Part shown: positions 36,774 through 50,446 of the stretch, in pieces | Numbering within the stretch: the stretch's first letter is position 1 | Layout: each line of letters opens with the position of its first letter | NCBI RefSeq assembly: GCF_000150275.1 | Contig: NW_002060948.1 | Location: 2,092,712 to 2,156,711 of the forward strand | Direction of reading: 5' to 3' | Origin: Trichoplax adhaerens | Lineage: Eukaryota > Placozoa > Uniplacotomia > Trichoplacea > Trichoplacidae | Length of the DNA stretch: 64,000 nucleotides | Position numbers and translations under genes: made by a program | The notes under the pieces: model-generated | Databases searched by the model: none | Seen by the model: the letters and a program-made list of their open reading frames with translations, nothing else | Told to the model about the DNA's origin: nothing

Positions 36774-39725
36774 CTAAATATGGATAGATAATAATTCATT
36801 ATTAAATATTAAAAATTGGTTAGCAGCACGAAAACGAAATCTCATTTAAATTCATCTTATAATAGTGAAAAATCAAATCATGCGATGCAATGTATCAATA
36901 AAAGAATTGTTTAAATATCTTTGTATAAAGTTAAAACTCTTCTTACAGCAAATGGGATACCTAAGTTAATTCAGTCGTAAAGCTTCGGCCAAGTTTATAC
37001 ATTTACATTAACCAAACTCACTAAGTTTAGATAGAATATTATAGTGCAGCTCGTTCGTAAACGCTATGCTGAAATTTATATCGCTTTAAAAGGTCTTAAT
37101 TATAAACTATCAGTGATCCCCATTTAGTACCGGTATATTCAATACTAGTCCTCAAAGTGAACATTTAGAAAATTCTTGACGATGAATGCAGTTAATTCTG
37201 TTACGCTAGCGAATAACTATTAATTTACTTGAGCTCAAAGAAAGTAATTCAAAATAAGAAATATACTCTTCAAGCACAACAGCAGTAATACTTAATATTT
37301 ACCCTATGCAGAAACATAGGGTATCACATCTGCATAATTAGTTTCACGAAGAACTTACAGTTAGATTATAATTATATGCAGCCCTTATATTGTCACCATT
37401 CTTACGCAATTATCATCAACGACTAATTTTGACCGTACATTTCTCTATTTAAAACACCTGCAATATATGTAAGCGGTATAATATTGTAGTTCTCTTAGCC
37501 TATTAAGGACTTTAAAATGCTCTAAATTGAGATAAAATAAAGTGGAAGTTAAATCATTATAATCTGTCGTTTGAAGCAGTAGTTTTTATAACTTAAATTA
37601 ATGATAAAAGTCGATTGATAATAACATTACGTCGAAAAATAAGTATAAAATTTAATTTTTATATTTCATCATCAATATCTCTGATGCTATTCTGGCAGTC
37701 CTGAATATTACTATAGGCAAATCAATGACTACATATACGTGCGGTTATGGACTTTTCGATTTTAAAATGTAGAAGGCCATGGTGTGGTATTCTCATATTT
37801 ATTTTTTTAGGTATTTGAATTAAAGTGTTGGTAGCTTCTCCAGTAGTAATAATAAATCAAATGAAACATTTATCTATTACCAGTGTAACACATTTCTATC
37901 AGTACATAGCTAACCACCTCATTTATAACGATAAAGTGCCCACAAAATATTCATATTACAGATACATTACCAACAAGTTGTCATACCACCTTTCCGATTT
38001 TAATTATCGAGAAATTGACATTGTTCTATTTTAATTATTTAAAAATCTGATAGTGTCCACTCAATCTCTTTTGAAAATGATGTGATGAATAACGATTGTA
38101 TTAATAGAAGACTGAGAGAGTAATTTTCCACTTTTCTACGCACGAATTCCCTTACCCTTTGATAAGAATATCTCGAATCTGAATGAGTTCATACAATTAA
38201 TTGCCAATAAAATTATAACTGACGTCCTAAAAATTTCTATAGGACATAACAATATGTTCAATGGGATAATAGTTGACATATTAAGCGATTCATTTTCTAC
38301 TTTAACTATTCTTAAAATGTAAATTTGACGATAAGCCTGCCATTATGGATACTATAGAAAACAAGTAGTACAGTATTGCAATTGCTAAGGCAGTCGGTTT
38401 ATCATCATTCAATTACGCCCCAATAGTAATAGGAAGATATCAGACATCTTAGCCATTACTCTATAAAACTTGAAATCCTGTACACCTATGATTATTGTTA
38501 ATAATTAATTACATAACATATTCATTGGCTTCATGGAAGCTGAGCACTGTCCCAATATCCATTCCTAGACTTCTGTGTTAAGCATATGGTGCCATTGTTG
38601 GATGTAGAGCGGTTATTGCATCGGCCAGACCGATGGTAGCAACGTATTGAATCAATCTGCTGTGCAACGCCTTGTAATCAAGGATAAAATTTGTATCATG
38701 TACTAGAGATGATGCAAGGTAACCAAAATAGTAGGTAACAACAGAGAGATGATTTACTATCGGATCATTTATGAATGAAGAATTGCTAGGGAATTCATCA
38801 TGGATGATATAGTCATAAAATTATCATGGCCAGAATATTCATAGACTGTATAGTATAAAGCTGATATAGATCCAACATCAATAACTAACAACGATTCTCA
38901 ATGTATCCATCAATAGCCATTTTCCTCATTTAACCTATCAGGCAATATTACTGTACGGCAGTCCAGTAGATTATGAATGGCTGATGGCATCCATCAAACA
39001 TGTACGCGTGTTCTATTATGTGCACTAGGCTACTAGCAGCTTGATTGCTATCGTGTAATTAAGTGAAATAGAAGTCAAGATTACGGCTTGTGCTAAACTA
39101 GTTGGTAATTTTATTCTATTGTGTAGAGGGTATAGAGTAATTGCAATACCTTCAAGTCAACGTGGCTATAACTCGATGATCTATTGTCGTTGAAAATTAG
39201 TTGTAAAATCACGTAATGCGTGCAGTATACAGTATATTTTATTTTAGACAGGCTAACGGATGTTGAACTCTTGTACATCAATATATTATCATTGTCCATA
39301 CCGTCAATGAGATCCGATAGATCAATGTATCCTGATGATCATCATTGACGAGATTGGCAGCGAATGCTACCGAGTAGTACAACATAATATAGATTGAGGC
39401 CGTTACCTTTTCGCTGCAAAGGGCAAAATACTATGTATTTCTGTAAATAGGCATTGAATCCAATACTACGTACGATTAATAATAGTCAGAAGCGTATTTA
39501 TTTACAGCGTGTAGTCAATAAGTGCGTAGGATGATATATCCAATCTGTGTCTGACGATAGCGTAGTACTAGCAAATGGTTCATCTTTAGTTACTACAATG
39601 ATGACAACAATCTCTATAAGCTTTGCCTTGACGATCATTCCAACTATGCTGCTATAGCCTATAGTGATACCATGATCTATCAACTTCCATGTAAAGTAAG
39701 CTAAGATTGAATGCGTTCAACCTAT
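36774..39725. other. Non-genic; should contain VPS54 5' exon
   Basis: AT-rich with no recognised gene. The first VPS54 exon is expected on the minus strand here but could not be placed. Confidence 0.4.
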
Positions 39726-39726
39726 G

Positions 39727-40078
39727 GAAAGATATACGAGTATCTGCCATGCACATATATCATGATGATGGTAATTTGATGCCATTACAGTCAAGAGACT
39801 AACTGATGATTCAAACTTGTAGGACTGTGTCATGATAGAATCCATTGGAGTGTACTACTTTGTACTAATCTACCCGTATTCTACATCAGATCATGACTCT
39901 ATGACCATAGAAAGATATACGAGTATCTGCCATGTACGTATATCATGATGATGGTAATTTGATGCCATTACAGTCAAGAAACGAACTGATGATTCAAACT
40001 AGTAGAACTGTGTCATGATAAAATCCATTGGAGTGTACTACTTTGTACTAATTGAGCCATATTCTACGTCTGATCATT
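39727..40078. repeat. Tandem duplication, 183-bp period
   Basis: GAAAGATATACGAGTATCTG begins at 39727 and 39910. Both copies carry GATGATGGTAATTTGATGCC and GTGTACTACTTTGTACTAAT. Confidence 0.93.
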
Positions 40079-40089
40079 TACTGCACTTG

Positions 40090-41465
40090 TACTGGTATTT
40101 TGTCTACTTTTTTATGCTTCAATAACGATATTGTTTATAATTGGAATAGACTAACAAGTCATCAAAGGATCAAGATATTCTGGGACCCATCGCTAATACA
40201 ATCCCATTTTTAAAACCATCTCTATTTCGTGATTCAACTCGTATCCAAAGGATATTACATTAACATCGTTTGAATCCGACTCAACCTGTCGTCCAGTGAT
40301 CATCATTGCCATTACCATCTCCGTATGGTAGAGGGCTAAAGGAGGCGCTTGTGTTTGGCCTGACTTGGCTACATTGAGATTCGGTTAAAAAAGGATCGTC
40401 TACCTTGCAATCATCAACATGACGATAACCATGACTGTTTTCATTATGGACAGATCGACTAGTAAGTCTATCATTGATGTAGAACCCTTACTATCATCAA
40501 TAACTATCCAGACATAATGACTTGACATCATTTCCCTTTGGAAAAAGAGAACTGCTTGGACCTATTTCATTGTCTATTATCCATACTTACCCTGACTTGT
40601 ATCGCGTCGTTGACTTGGGGAATGGCTATAGGGCGGTGTTTGTGCTGACATTGTGCCAGGTGGATCAATCTACTGCCTTAAACCATCAACAAACGACGAT
40701 TTAAATCCATCCTATCCAATTTTGCCATGAAGGAATATTGAAATTTTGCACTACTTTCCTTGGTGAAATTGGCTTGAAAATGAAGATATTGAACACTTGG
40801 AGTTAGCTCGACTCGACGATCGTTTCTCTGGCCAGTAAGCACGCATGCGTACCGTTACGGTACCGCAATCCTGCTAGGTGCCGAGCGATGAAATTGAAAC
40901 CTTTAGTGTCTATGCTGTACTCGACACTCATGTTTCAGTCACTAGAGCGACTGCTGGCGCTGACGCTTTACTGTGCCTGACCTGCTTTGACGACTGCGCA
41001 CAGTGCACAGTAGTCCTACAGTACAGTATTTACCGTACAGGGTACTGTACACTGTACTGGACGATCTCAAGTTGCTTGGCTTTTACGTTTAGTCCTGTAT
41101 GTTGACTATGCTCCGAATGGCGTCCACTACTAGTATAGTATCCAGTGTTTTACAACATCCTTCTCACTCACTCCCAAATCAGAAATTAAGCCATTCAACA
41201 TCCTTCAATTTTGACGGCAATCCCGAAAAATACTCGTACAAGTCCATCCAATCAAGTTATTTTATGAGTAGATTGAACTAGGATACGATAACTCAATCAA
41301 TACTACTGTACGACGGTGTTATGACTGCGGCGTTTAGTGTACTATACCTACGTCCTTCCCGAGGACATTCAATGAGGATTCCTCATTGAGGAATATGGTA
41401 TAGGGTTGAACCGGTTATAACTGGAATGGATACGCTAGTGTCGTATGTTGATATAATATACATGT
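40090..41465. other. Non-genic, GTAC-rich end
   Basis: No gene recognised. GTACAGT-type runs occur at 40995-41065. A 10-bp-arm hairpin (TCAATGAGGA/TCCTCATTGA) lies at about 41369-41390. Confidence 0.4.
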
Positions 41466-41469
41466 TCAT

Positions 41470-41890
41470 AGACACACTACGAAAGGCACTCTGCTCTACA
41501 CTTTACAGTAAAAGAAAAGTAGAGAGGGACTAGCATTTATGATGTTAAAATACACACTACGAATGGGCACTCTGCTCTACACTTTACTGTAAAAGAAAAG
41601 TAGAGAGGGACTAGCATTTATGATGTTAAAATACACACTACGAATGGGCACTCTGCTCTACACTTTACTGTACAGTAAAAGAGAGGGACTAGCAACGACA
41701 GTTTGTTGCCAACAAATCTGCAGGCTGGCTGCTGGTCATTTTAGCTGTACATGTTCATATACACACTATGAATGGGCACTCTGCTCTACAATTTACTGTA
41801 TAATACAGTAAAAGAAAGTAGAGAGGGACTAGCAACGACAGTTTATTGCCAACAAATCTGCAGGCGGACTGCTGGTCATTTTAGCTGCAC
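41470..41890. repeat. Four-copy tandem array (~81-bp unit, later copies longer)
   Basis: ACACACTA(C/T)GAA(A/T)GG(G)CACTCTGC begins near 41471, 41551, 41632 and 41761. The first three are 80-81 bp apart. The last two carry an added block (GCAACGACAGTTT(A/G)TTGCC to GGTCATTTTAGCTG). Units end in AGAGAGGGACTAGCA. Confidence 0.92.
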
Positions 41891-41914
41891 CATACGTACA
41901 GTGCAGCGTACAGT

Positions 41915-41976
41915 CATGGACTACGGTAACTGGATATTACTGTTCTCTACTAAAAGTCTTCTTTTCGTAGTCCATG
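41915..41976. repeat. Inverted repeat next to the MITE
   Basis: Perfect 11-bp arms CATGGACTACG (41915-41925) and CGTAGTCCATG (41966-41976) around a 40-bp loop, directly abutting the MITE. Confidence 0.9.
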
Positions 41977-41977
41977 G

Positions 41978-42163
41978 TACTGTAGTGTGCAAAAGATTAA
42001 AGCCCTCACATCATTTTTCTCAATACTAAAAGCTGTTAAAATTGAAAATTTGAACATTATTGAAGCATCGTAAAATGGCATTTCCTAATATCAAAATTTC
42101 CAATTTCAACAGCTGTTAGTATCGAGAAAAATGGAGGGATCTAATCTTTTGCACACCACTGTA
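41978..42163. mobile_element. Tc1/mariner-like foldback MITE
   Basis: A 182-bp element (41980-42161) flanked by TA on both sides, the target site of Tc1/mariner elements. The two halves form inverted arms of about 80 bp. The right arm reads inward CAGTGGTGTGCAAAAGATTA; the left reads CTGTAGTGTGCAAAAGATTA, two mismatches in twenty. Arms continue through CCCTC, TTTTTCTC(A/G)ATACTAA and AGCTGTT. CAGTGGTGTGCAAAAG resembles termini of Tc1-like transposons. There is no transposase, so it is non-autonomous. Confidence 0.8.
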
Positions 42164-42169
42164 CAGTAC

Positions 42170-43606
42170 GTGTATTGGATCAGACCACAAACCATATAGG
42201 CCTCTATACTCTGTCTATACGTAACATATTATATGTCACGGCCAATATCCCAAGTATGCATTTTAAAGCTGGTCTGAACTGTCAGATTGACATACTGAAT
42301 TATAGTAGTAAGATGGTAAAATACGATAGTAAGAAAGTGATGGCGATGATAGCATAGTTAAGGCGTTGTGAGACTGTTATGCAGATCGTCAATTGTGCCT
42401 CACATACATCGTTGTCCTATGCATACTAACGTCTTGACATACTGAATTGTAAAATACTGTGTACTATAGTGCAAAAGTAACGACTATCATGGTCGATTAA
42501 ATTCTAACGTACATCCACTGTTGTCCTACACTGACGTCTTATTACACATTGAGTGGTATTAGTGAGGTGGTGCAAATAGTTCAAAAAGCGATTTCGATTA
42601 TTGCATGGTTAACACGTTGTTAGACTGTTGTGCAGATCGTCGATTCTATCTCAGATTCATTTATTCATTCATCGTTGTCCCACACGGACGTCTTTACCTA
42701 CTCACTTGTATTAGTGAGGTTGAATATCATAGTACCTTAACTCGTCGTTGGACTGTGATACCGATCATGGATTAATCACTTATACTTGTATCTCAGATTC
42801 ATTAATACACGGTCCACATGAATCAACCTATTTCCTATTTCATGCTACGCGTCTATTATTGTTAGCAGGCACCTAGTATTTCAATGAATGCCACTTTTTA
42901 TTCAATCTTGAATTCCAAATTTACCCGCTAGGAATAAAGTAAACTATTTGGCTTGCGAAAAGCTATCAATATGACGTCATTGTTCATCGTTTCATAACAA
43001 CCTTTTGCTAATGGAAATTTTCTGTAATTACTTACTATGACAGCAATGAAAACATTTACAGAACAGTATACCGCACAACACGCGTTCAAATCAAGCATAT
43101 ACGCGTAGTAACCTACTACAATACTACAGCATTCGGAAACATCTACTGCAATTGCAGGTAACTGTGGGTTTCTAGCTGGTAATTAGTTTATTAAATAATG
43201 ACGTTGTTGGTTTCCATAACAACACCATGGAGAAAGAGCTCTTCATCGTTACAAGTAGTACATCTCTCTATACAATCAAGAGAGAGACAGTATACGCCTG
43301 ATGGAATTCATCAATCTAGGCATAGTAAATATAGATATAGTATACGCGTACATACTATATACGAGTGTATATACAATAGTTTTCATTGCAAATACAACAA
43401 TATTTCGAACATTAAATTGTCTATTCGCATAGTCATAGTGAATACGTATAGACTAGAAATCTGTAATACGTTAGCAAGATATTCTGCCAATCAATTAGTA
43501 TCTATCCTACCTCTGCGTAGATTAAATATCGTTCCACCACTTAGTTTTGAATATTTATCATAAGAGCTAGAAGATTGATTTAAACACTCAATAATTTCAA
43601 GTGATA
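42170..43606. other. Non-genic, upstream of WW-like gene
   Basis: No gene supported. A 121-codon frame (43198-43563) ends 43 bp before the next gene's ATG, but its composition is Ser/Tyr/Arg-rich and matches nothing. It probably lies in the promoter or 5' UTR. Confidence 0.35.
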
Positions 43607-45506
43607 ATGGGCTGTGGAGCAAGTAGATCAAATATTATTGGCACATTACAAGATTTACAACGTAATATTATTAATCTCTATTATTCTTTAAAATGCTGCG
43701 TAATCTCAGTCATAAACTAACCTTTAATTTTAGAGAACTCAACCGTCGACATTTTAGATGGAAATCACACGCAACATTGCGTGTACATAATATATTAATA
43801 TAATGTACCATACATGTAATACAAGTATTTCACAATGCACTATACTTTTATCCCAGTATTCTTTGTTTTTTAGTTACATATCATCAGCGAATCGTCATAA
43901 TTTTATTTTACTGGCATACTAGAATAATAGCCCAAGAAACATTTTAATCTATGCGATATATTTAGTACGGTACTAAATCGTCGTTATCTTTTCTCTTCTC
44001 TTTTACAGCAATTCGTACCAAGATATTTATCGACGGACTTGATATAAATATAATAACATCAAAGGTTATCCATGCAACTCTAACGACTGCACTTGGTGAT
44101 AACGAATGCCGTTTTGAAGTTAAATCAACTTCGAAATCAAATGTTTATAACTTGACGATTATTCCAAGAATGGTTGATGACGATCTACGTAAGTTGTGTA
44201 TGATGTAACAGCAGATAAAGCATTCACGTTTCAATATTGACGATTATTGTGATGTCGAAAGATACACAATCATACATTAATGAGAAGTGGGGCTTTTTAA
44301 TAGAATATCGATTTAAAATGTGAATAATGTTCAATCAATTATCACAAGGGGCGCATATACAGTGTTGACCCATAAAATAATTTGATTCCAAAAGACACAG
44401 ATCATATATTAGCCAAAAGGAAAGGTTTAATACCATATCAATTTAAAATGCTGATAATGTTCTATCAATCACAAAAAATGCATACGTTAACTTAAAACGT
44501 CATTTGTTTAATATTACAAGCTGAAGAACTCCTGCTATTACATTAAAAAAATGACTGTACTATATAATTCTAAAATCTTCTTTAACTTGCTAAATGTAGA
44601 AAAAATTGCAGAAAATAAAGCATTACAAATGGTTTATAATCAAATTCGAGTAAGAGCACATACGGGTGCCCTGTATCTTGGTCAAGGAGGCTGCTGGATA
44701 ACAGATACAAAATCAGAGAACGCAGATGATGATCAATCTACAAACTGTAATTTATAGAAATATCTTATAAATAGTATAATTTAACATTAGACAGTACTTT
44801 AGCCACATTGTACACTGCTATATATAAAAGTTATCATCTTTATTATCATAGCTTCAATTGATAAGGCCTTTTATGAAAATATCTTAATTAAAGAAGCACT
44901 TACAGAAGCATGGCTCTATAATATACAAGATCGTTCAGACGAAATAAATCTAAAAGATCTCACAAAGGTGACTATTGCGTAAATATCAATAACGATGTTT
45001 CCACCTATTACAAACAATCCTATTATGTGTAATGCATGTAAATTATTGCAAGTTATAACGTTGATCAATGCTACCCCAGATTAATCATTATACCATCTCT
45101 ATAAAACTAACTTGACCTTATTGTTTTTAATTTCCTATTGGCTGATATCTTAATCTAATTTTAGATCTTAAATTGGGATAAGCTGGAATTAAATTTGAAC
45201 GAAGCCACTATCATATCCATTTATGAGGAACTACCTAAGGATAAAACTGGTAATAGCGTCTTGGTCAAAAACTTCTTGAGTAAAATTAAAGCAGCAATGC
45301 AAACAGCCTACGTAACCAACAATGAAAATGAGGTAAAATGTCATTAATGAATCTATGAAATGATCTGATTTAAAATAACGTAACAGTTCTCTTAATATTG
45401 AAATAAACAGACATATCACTGGCGAAAAATGTGGAGCCAAAAAACTGGCCAGTTTTATTTTAACCTTCGTACTGGGTGTTGTCAATATGCGGAGCCAAGA
45501 GCCTAA
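43607..45506 (+). CDS. Unrecognised protein: myristoylation-type N-terminus, EF-hand-like helices, WW-like domain
   Basis: Six exons in phase: 43607-43661, 44009-44188, 44600-44746, 44852-44967, 45165-45332 and 45411-45506; about 253 residues. I do not recognise the family. The start 'MGCGASRS' fits N-myristoylation (Gly2, Ser6) with Cys3 for palmitoylation, suggesting membrane anchoring. A beta-rich region follows ('RTKIFIDGLDINIITSK', 'NVYNLTIIPRMV'), then 'ALYLGQGGCWITDT'. Residues about 140-220 are helical, with spacing like two degenerate EF-hands ('INLKDLTKIL', 'KDKTGNSVLVKNFLSKI') and no complete calcium loop. The last exon is one short module, 'WRKMWSQKTGQFYFNLRTG' then 'CCQYAEP', which follows the WW pattern (W, YFN, T, P) with Tyr at the second Trp. 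The exon 1 donor (C|gtaata at 43661) is the least certain join. Confidence 0.72.
44220..44510. repeat. Diverged duplication in intron 2 of the WW-like gene
   Basis: Two blocks share ATC(G/A)ATTTAAAATG(T/C)(G/T)(A/G)ATAATGTTC(A/T) and preceding AGA(T/C)ACA(C/G)A(A)TCATA. They are intronic and of modest similarity. Confidence 0.55.
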
Positions 45507-47806
45507 TATTAACTAGCTAGAGTTAGTCCAAATTGCACATTATTTCTTCACTGTGCATTAAGTTATCACATCAAAGATCTAGCTAAATCCGTAATTAGCG
45601 CCATAACAAAAGTGTAGCTCATAAAAGAAACATGGGTAATAGTATAGCAACTTTAACCAATCTTACATCTGAAACTTTATTTCATGTTACAGATCAGATT
45701 AGACTTGTATCGTACTGAAAGCAAACGTATCCGAAAAACCATAACCTAATGTTTTATTTTTATATAGCAAAAATTCTTTCAATATTACTAGAATTTGCTA
45801 AATCAAAATGGAATGATTAGTTCAGTCACCTGCCTTAAATCACTTTTAGCTCATAATCATAATGCTATAATTATAACTTCTTCAACATGCTATCAATAGA
45901 AATGGAACCCATACCGTAGCTTTTAAACAGTATGTTAAGTTGTACCATTAACTGATCTAATAATTAAGGACAATGTATATAATAATATACTATACTATTT
46001 TTAATTTTTTGATATAATCATACCAATTGAAATAGCCTAAAAGTTAGCCATCTATCCACAGCACTTTATGTAATTTGGCGAGTGCATAAGATAGCAACAT
46101 ATTTAGTATCAAATTGCGATACAATCTAGGTAGAATAGTTACTTGCACAACTATTGGACGGAAAGGGTAACATAATCCACTAAAATTATGGCACAAGCTC
46201 TTTGCTAATATTAACAGTAAAATCAAAGAATTAGCATGTAAATGATATTTTTACTTTTAAATGCTGTGGTTTTAATATTCGAATATTGCATTCATTAACT
46301 TTTTAATGATTTGCTAGCTAATGGATTTAAAAATTAGTTAATCATAAAATTGTATTGACTGTATACATTACTGGCTTCCTGAAATGATTCCTATTCCATT
46401 AGGACAAGACCATTCTTCATTATGCTAAAAGCTATTAATGTGAAGATTTTTGATGTCGATTTACAGCTATCTATATGTATATTTACTATTTCATATTTTT
46501 GCTTTTCGACTACCATTTAGTCAATAAATCATAATAATTTGTACATGCAACTTTATAATTATATGAGTTGCTAATGCATTATAATCTACTTATCTCCATA
46601 TACTGCATATTAGAATATTTTTGATTGCAAAATCTTTAAGCGTAACTAGTGAATATATTAAACGAAAGTAATACAGGTATAGCATTGAGTATAAATTCGT
46701 TATGAATATTATATAGAAGCAATTTCCTATTCAAGTACTTTGGGAATACTGTTACTATATTTATATGCGGCAGCAACACGTCGAGACTAAAGTTTTAGTA
46801 GGTACTTTACTACTACCCTTACATCATTATTCTTAATTCGACTAAAAGGATTACAAAAGTGGCTTTTATCGCTATTTCGATAACGGTAAATTTTAACATT
46901 ATAAATAATTATTGTAATACAGAAAATATGTCGATCACTTGAAATGTAAGCACGTTATTAAGCAGCTCACTGTAGAAGTTGTAGATTCAATCCATCTTTC
47001 AATTGCAAACACTTAGAGCACGAGTGTAGATATTAAACTTTCATGGAACTCTGTAAAAGTGATCCTTTACTATGATAATATAATGGTCACATAAAGTAAA
47101 TTCAAAACTGACCAATGTCTATTCCTAAAATAATTAATTCGTTCATTATCTCTGTCAACGACATGTAATCGGCACTGACAATACTCAAACGTAGCGCTAA
47201 TAACCAAAAAAGCCAATTTCTGACGTCAATTTCAGGTTCGATTATACAATTATTTGCGTGTATAACAATCGGGACTACACCTAAATTCTTCAGTCATGAC
47301 AACGATATATGAATTACGATTATCGATGAGTACCGTGCATTACTCTTTTTAAATATTGCAAACTTAAATAGGATTTTACTGGCGTCTAAAGCCTAACAGC
47401 ACAAAGCGTAACCATGGCAGTTATATTAAATACAGCTTAAAATAATTATGCATATTGAAATTTAAAATCACATTGCTACGGCTAAATTAAGGTCTTAGTT
47501 GCTCCTTTACATCAAACTACAACATTAAAGTAATGCATAGTAATCAAATTATGGTACACAGTAACAATATCAAATCTACTTATTGCACTGATAGAATTAA
47601 TCGTTCACAGTGGAAGGTTAAAAGATCAATATTGTAAGGCTATCTTTTATTAATAGTTTAGTACAAAATAAGATAATGATATGGCCATAAAAATTATGCT
47701 AAAAAGCTAGTCAATTAGCTAAAGTACAATATATGTGATGACATTATTTAAGCTTCATACGAATATATACATGGTAAGGTTGTACAACATAGCTTTATAA
47801 ATGCAA
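45507..47806. other. Intergenic, AT-rich
   Basis: 2.3 kb between two convergent genes. No gene, array or transposon was recognised. Confidence 0.45.
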
Positions 47807-50446
47807 TTAACCACATATCTTCACTTTAAGAATAGCCACTTCTTCCAAACGTCCATTACATATAGTGATAGACGAATGATAGTCATTTATAGAAAGTCCG
47901 AAAAGAAATTCCGGCCATAATACAGAATTAGGTAAAATATGATACATTGTAAATATCTTATTATAAATTATAGCAAAAATAAACTCAAGCTAACCATAAA
48001 AAATTATGTACGTAAATATTCAATCAAGCAGATTAAAGGATTGAAATAGTCGATAGAAGTGTATAGCACACTGAATCATTTAGTTAATATCAAATTATGC
48101 AATGAAACCATTAAAAAAACTAATTTCAATGAGTCCTATTATAAGGATATTTTAATCTATTAATTATGCAAGTGAATTTTCTTACACATGCCAGAGACAA
48201 GTACAACATTTAACTGGCTCATAGCATACGCCACGTCTTTGCCTAGGATTAAGGACGGATAATGCCCAAACGGAGTTCGCAACCCAAAATGGTGTTAGGA
48301 ATACAACCAGCCCTATGTAAATGTTCAATAAAATAGATTAATTGCTATACAACTGATTGTTATTGTATCGAAAGTTAAAAATAAAAATAGTCATTTTTAT
48401 CAGAAAGATGCAGAGTAAATTAAACAAACAGATCTTACCTAAGGATGCAATATGTAATATAGCCAATATTAAACAAGCGTAGTATAATGTCGTAGTATTA
48501 TCTCTCTAAATAACAAGGTAAAAAGATGTTATTAGCACTAGAGCTGTATCGATGATATAGCTAAAATAATAAACATCTGGTAAATTGTTCCACTTTTGAT
48601 GTGTTTTTGCGCTATACAGAATATTGTTTTAACTTACTATTAAAATTGGCACGTTAGTATTAGTAACGACCTCTCTCTCTTTATATATGATGTATAACTA
48701 GCGATAACACGAGATTGGTAAAATATATTGTATATAGACGTGCCAAAATCTTGCAAGTATCGCAAGAAATACCTTACATTTACATGAAATCAACTTTTCA
48801 ACTGAATCAGATTTCCGCTCTAGGAATAGAAGGAAAGTAATCGGCAATACTAACTGATATTATAGCGATATCTTTAATATACTATTATAAAAGCGCTCAT
48901 TTACTGTAGAACCGATAATTTTCATTAATGTTGAAGAAGAAAAATATTCAGTGTTTATCATCATGCATAAATCAGCATAGCACTTTAAAATTTTTAACTT
49001 ACGCAAGTACTGGCATTAGTACTAGCCAATGCAATGGTTATTGCTATACCCATCGCTGCATCTAATACACCAAAAATGTGGAAGGCAATTTTAATTTGGT
49101 ATACAAGTGGGTCCATTTGGCACAATATGAAACAGAAACCTGCATAATTGATAAAATTTATGAGGAAATAATTTTAATTTTGTTCGACATATGAAGCTGA
49201 CTTCTATTCTAACATGTAATTCACTTAAAAAATGATTTACAACTAACCGAGCATAAGAGTTGTAAAAGTCACATCAGCAATGAGATAATTTAATAAATTT
49301 GCGGGGCAGAACCTTGATGTTTCGTTCCTATATCACAGATTTAATAAAATAGAAACCCTGGGTTGAGAACAGATAATTTTTCTCATAAACAACGATAATA
49401 ATTAACTTGATCATAATGTAAATATTACAGGCGTATGTCATAGTCCTAGGTCGAAATCAAGATAAGGTTGCATACATTCAATTTTAATGGATGAACTTAC
49501 AGTAATAAGACGTAAAATTCCGGTGCTAGTAAGCACACTGTCAAAGGGATGATGATCAAGCGCCTGCAAATATTCAACACGTAAAGCATCAAAGTTAAAA
49601 CAAAGACATCGTTAGATCTTTAAGTATCATTATACCCTATTTACTAGTTACTTAGTCAGGTCTACTGCAACTATACTAGCTCAATGTGATGTGAAAGAGT
49701 AGCTTGACATTACCAATTGAAGTCAAGTAAACTATTTGTAGGCGATATAGAAACGTATTCCTACTTCATTTCTTAGAAATTAAAGATTTAAAATAATTTT
49801 AATGAATATCGATAATAAAAGATAGCATCTTTTAGTTGATGTTAGATCCAGTGCCTACTTATGAAACCTACTTAATAGATTAACAGTATTATAGCTGTAC
49901 AGTGAAAGAGATGTTTATCTATTTATTTTAGCGTCATAGCTTTAAGTGTTTCCAGCAGTGGTAAGTTAATTATAATTCACTAATATGAAGCTATATGTAA
50001 AGCAGAAGTTAATCAATGCGAATATACTGCCCTTTCATTTAATGTTTGATTAGCACAGGCATATCATGGCAGTATAGTATAAAAATTTTACAACCTTTAA
50101 AGATAATGACAGCCTTTATCATTTAGAGTAGCCACAATACTGACTAACGATGATTTTTATTTATTTAATATGACTTTATTTCATGGATTAACACATAAAC
50201 TATATTTTACTTGCATTTAGCCATTGCAATTATTATAAGTACCATTAACTCCAGTAAAACTAGAAAACTACTCGTTAAGCTTTTGTAATAGGTTTGATAT
50301 TTATTCAAACATCAGATCAAGAGTAATTAATTAAATGTAATATGATAGTAAATTTAATACTGAAAAACTTACACTTTCCATCTTATCTCCTTTGGAAACC
50401 ATCTCGATAAGTGAAAACAACAGTGGACCCAAAAGTAGTGGAGCAT
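47807..50446 (-). CDS. Unrecognised multi-pass membrane protein
   Basis: Nine exons can be chained in phase: 50373-50446, 49501-49563, 49248-49312, 49011-49139, 48773-48819, 48638-48670, 48439-48505, 48188-48312 and 47807-47989; about 261 residues. I do not recognise the family. Hydrophobic segments: 'RLIIIPLTVCLLAPEFYVLL', 'NYLIADVTFTTLMLGFCFIL', 'IKIAFHIFGVLDAAMGIAIT' and 'YYACLILAILHIASLGLVVF' followed by 'LTPFWVANSVWALSVLNP'. A basic loop 'KRKSDSVEK' lies between the third and fourth. After the fourth come 'NPRQRRG' and a Cys-rich stretch 'VCYEPVKCCTCLW', then a further hydrophobic stretch near 'WPEFLFGLSI'. Most exons are 33-137 nt. The exon 4 donor (49011 or 49003) and exon 8 donor are uncertain, and exon 1 has a competing frame ('APLLLGPLLFSLIEMVSKGD') that is also membrane-like. 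Confidence 0.55.

Noticed and set aside
43198-43563. 121-codon open frame
   Set aside because: No family resemblance, biased composition, AT/TA-repeat content and no splice context; it sits in the likely promoter of the next gene.
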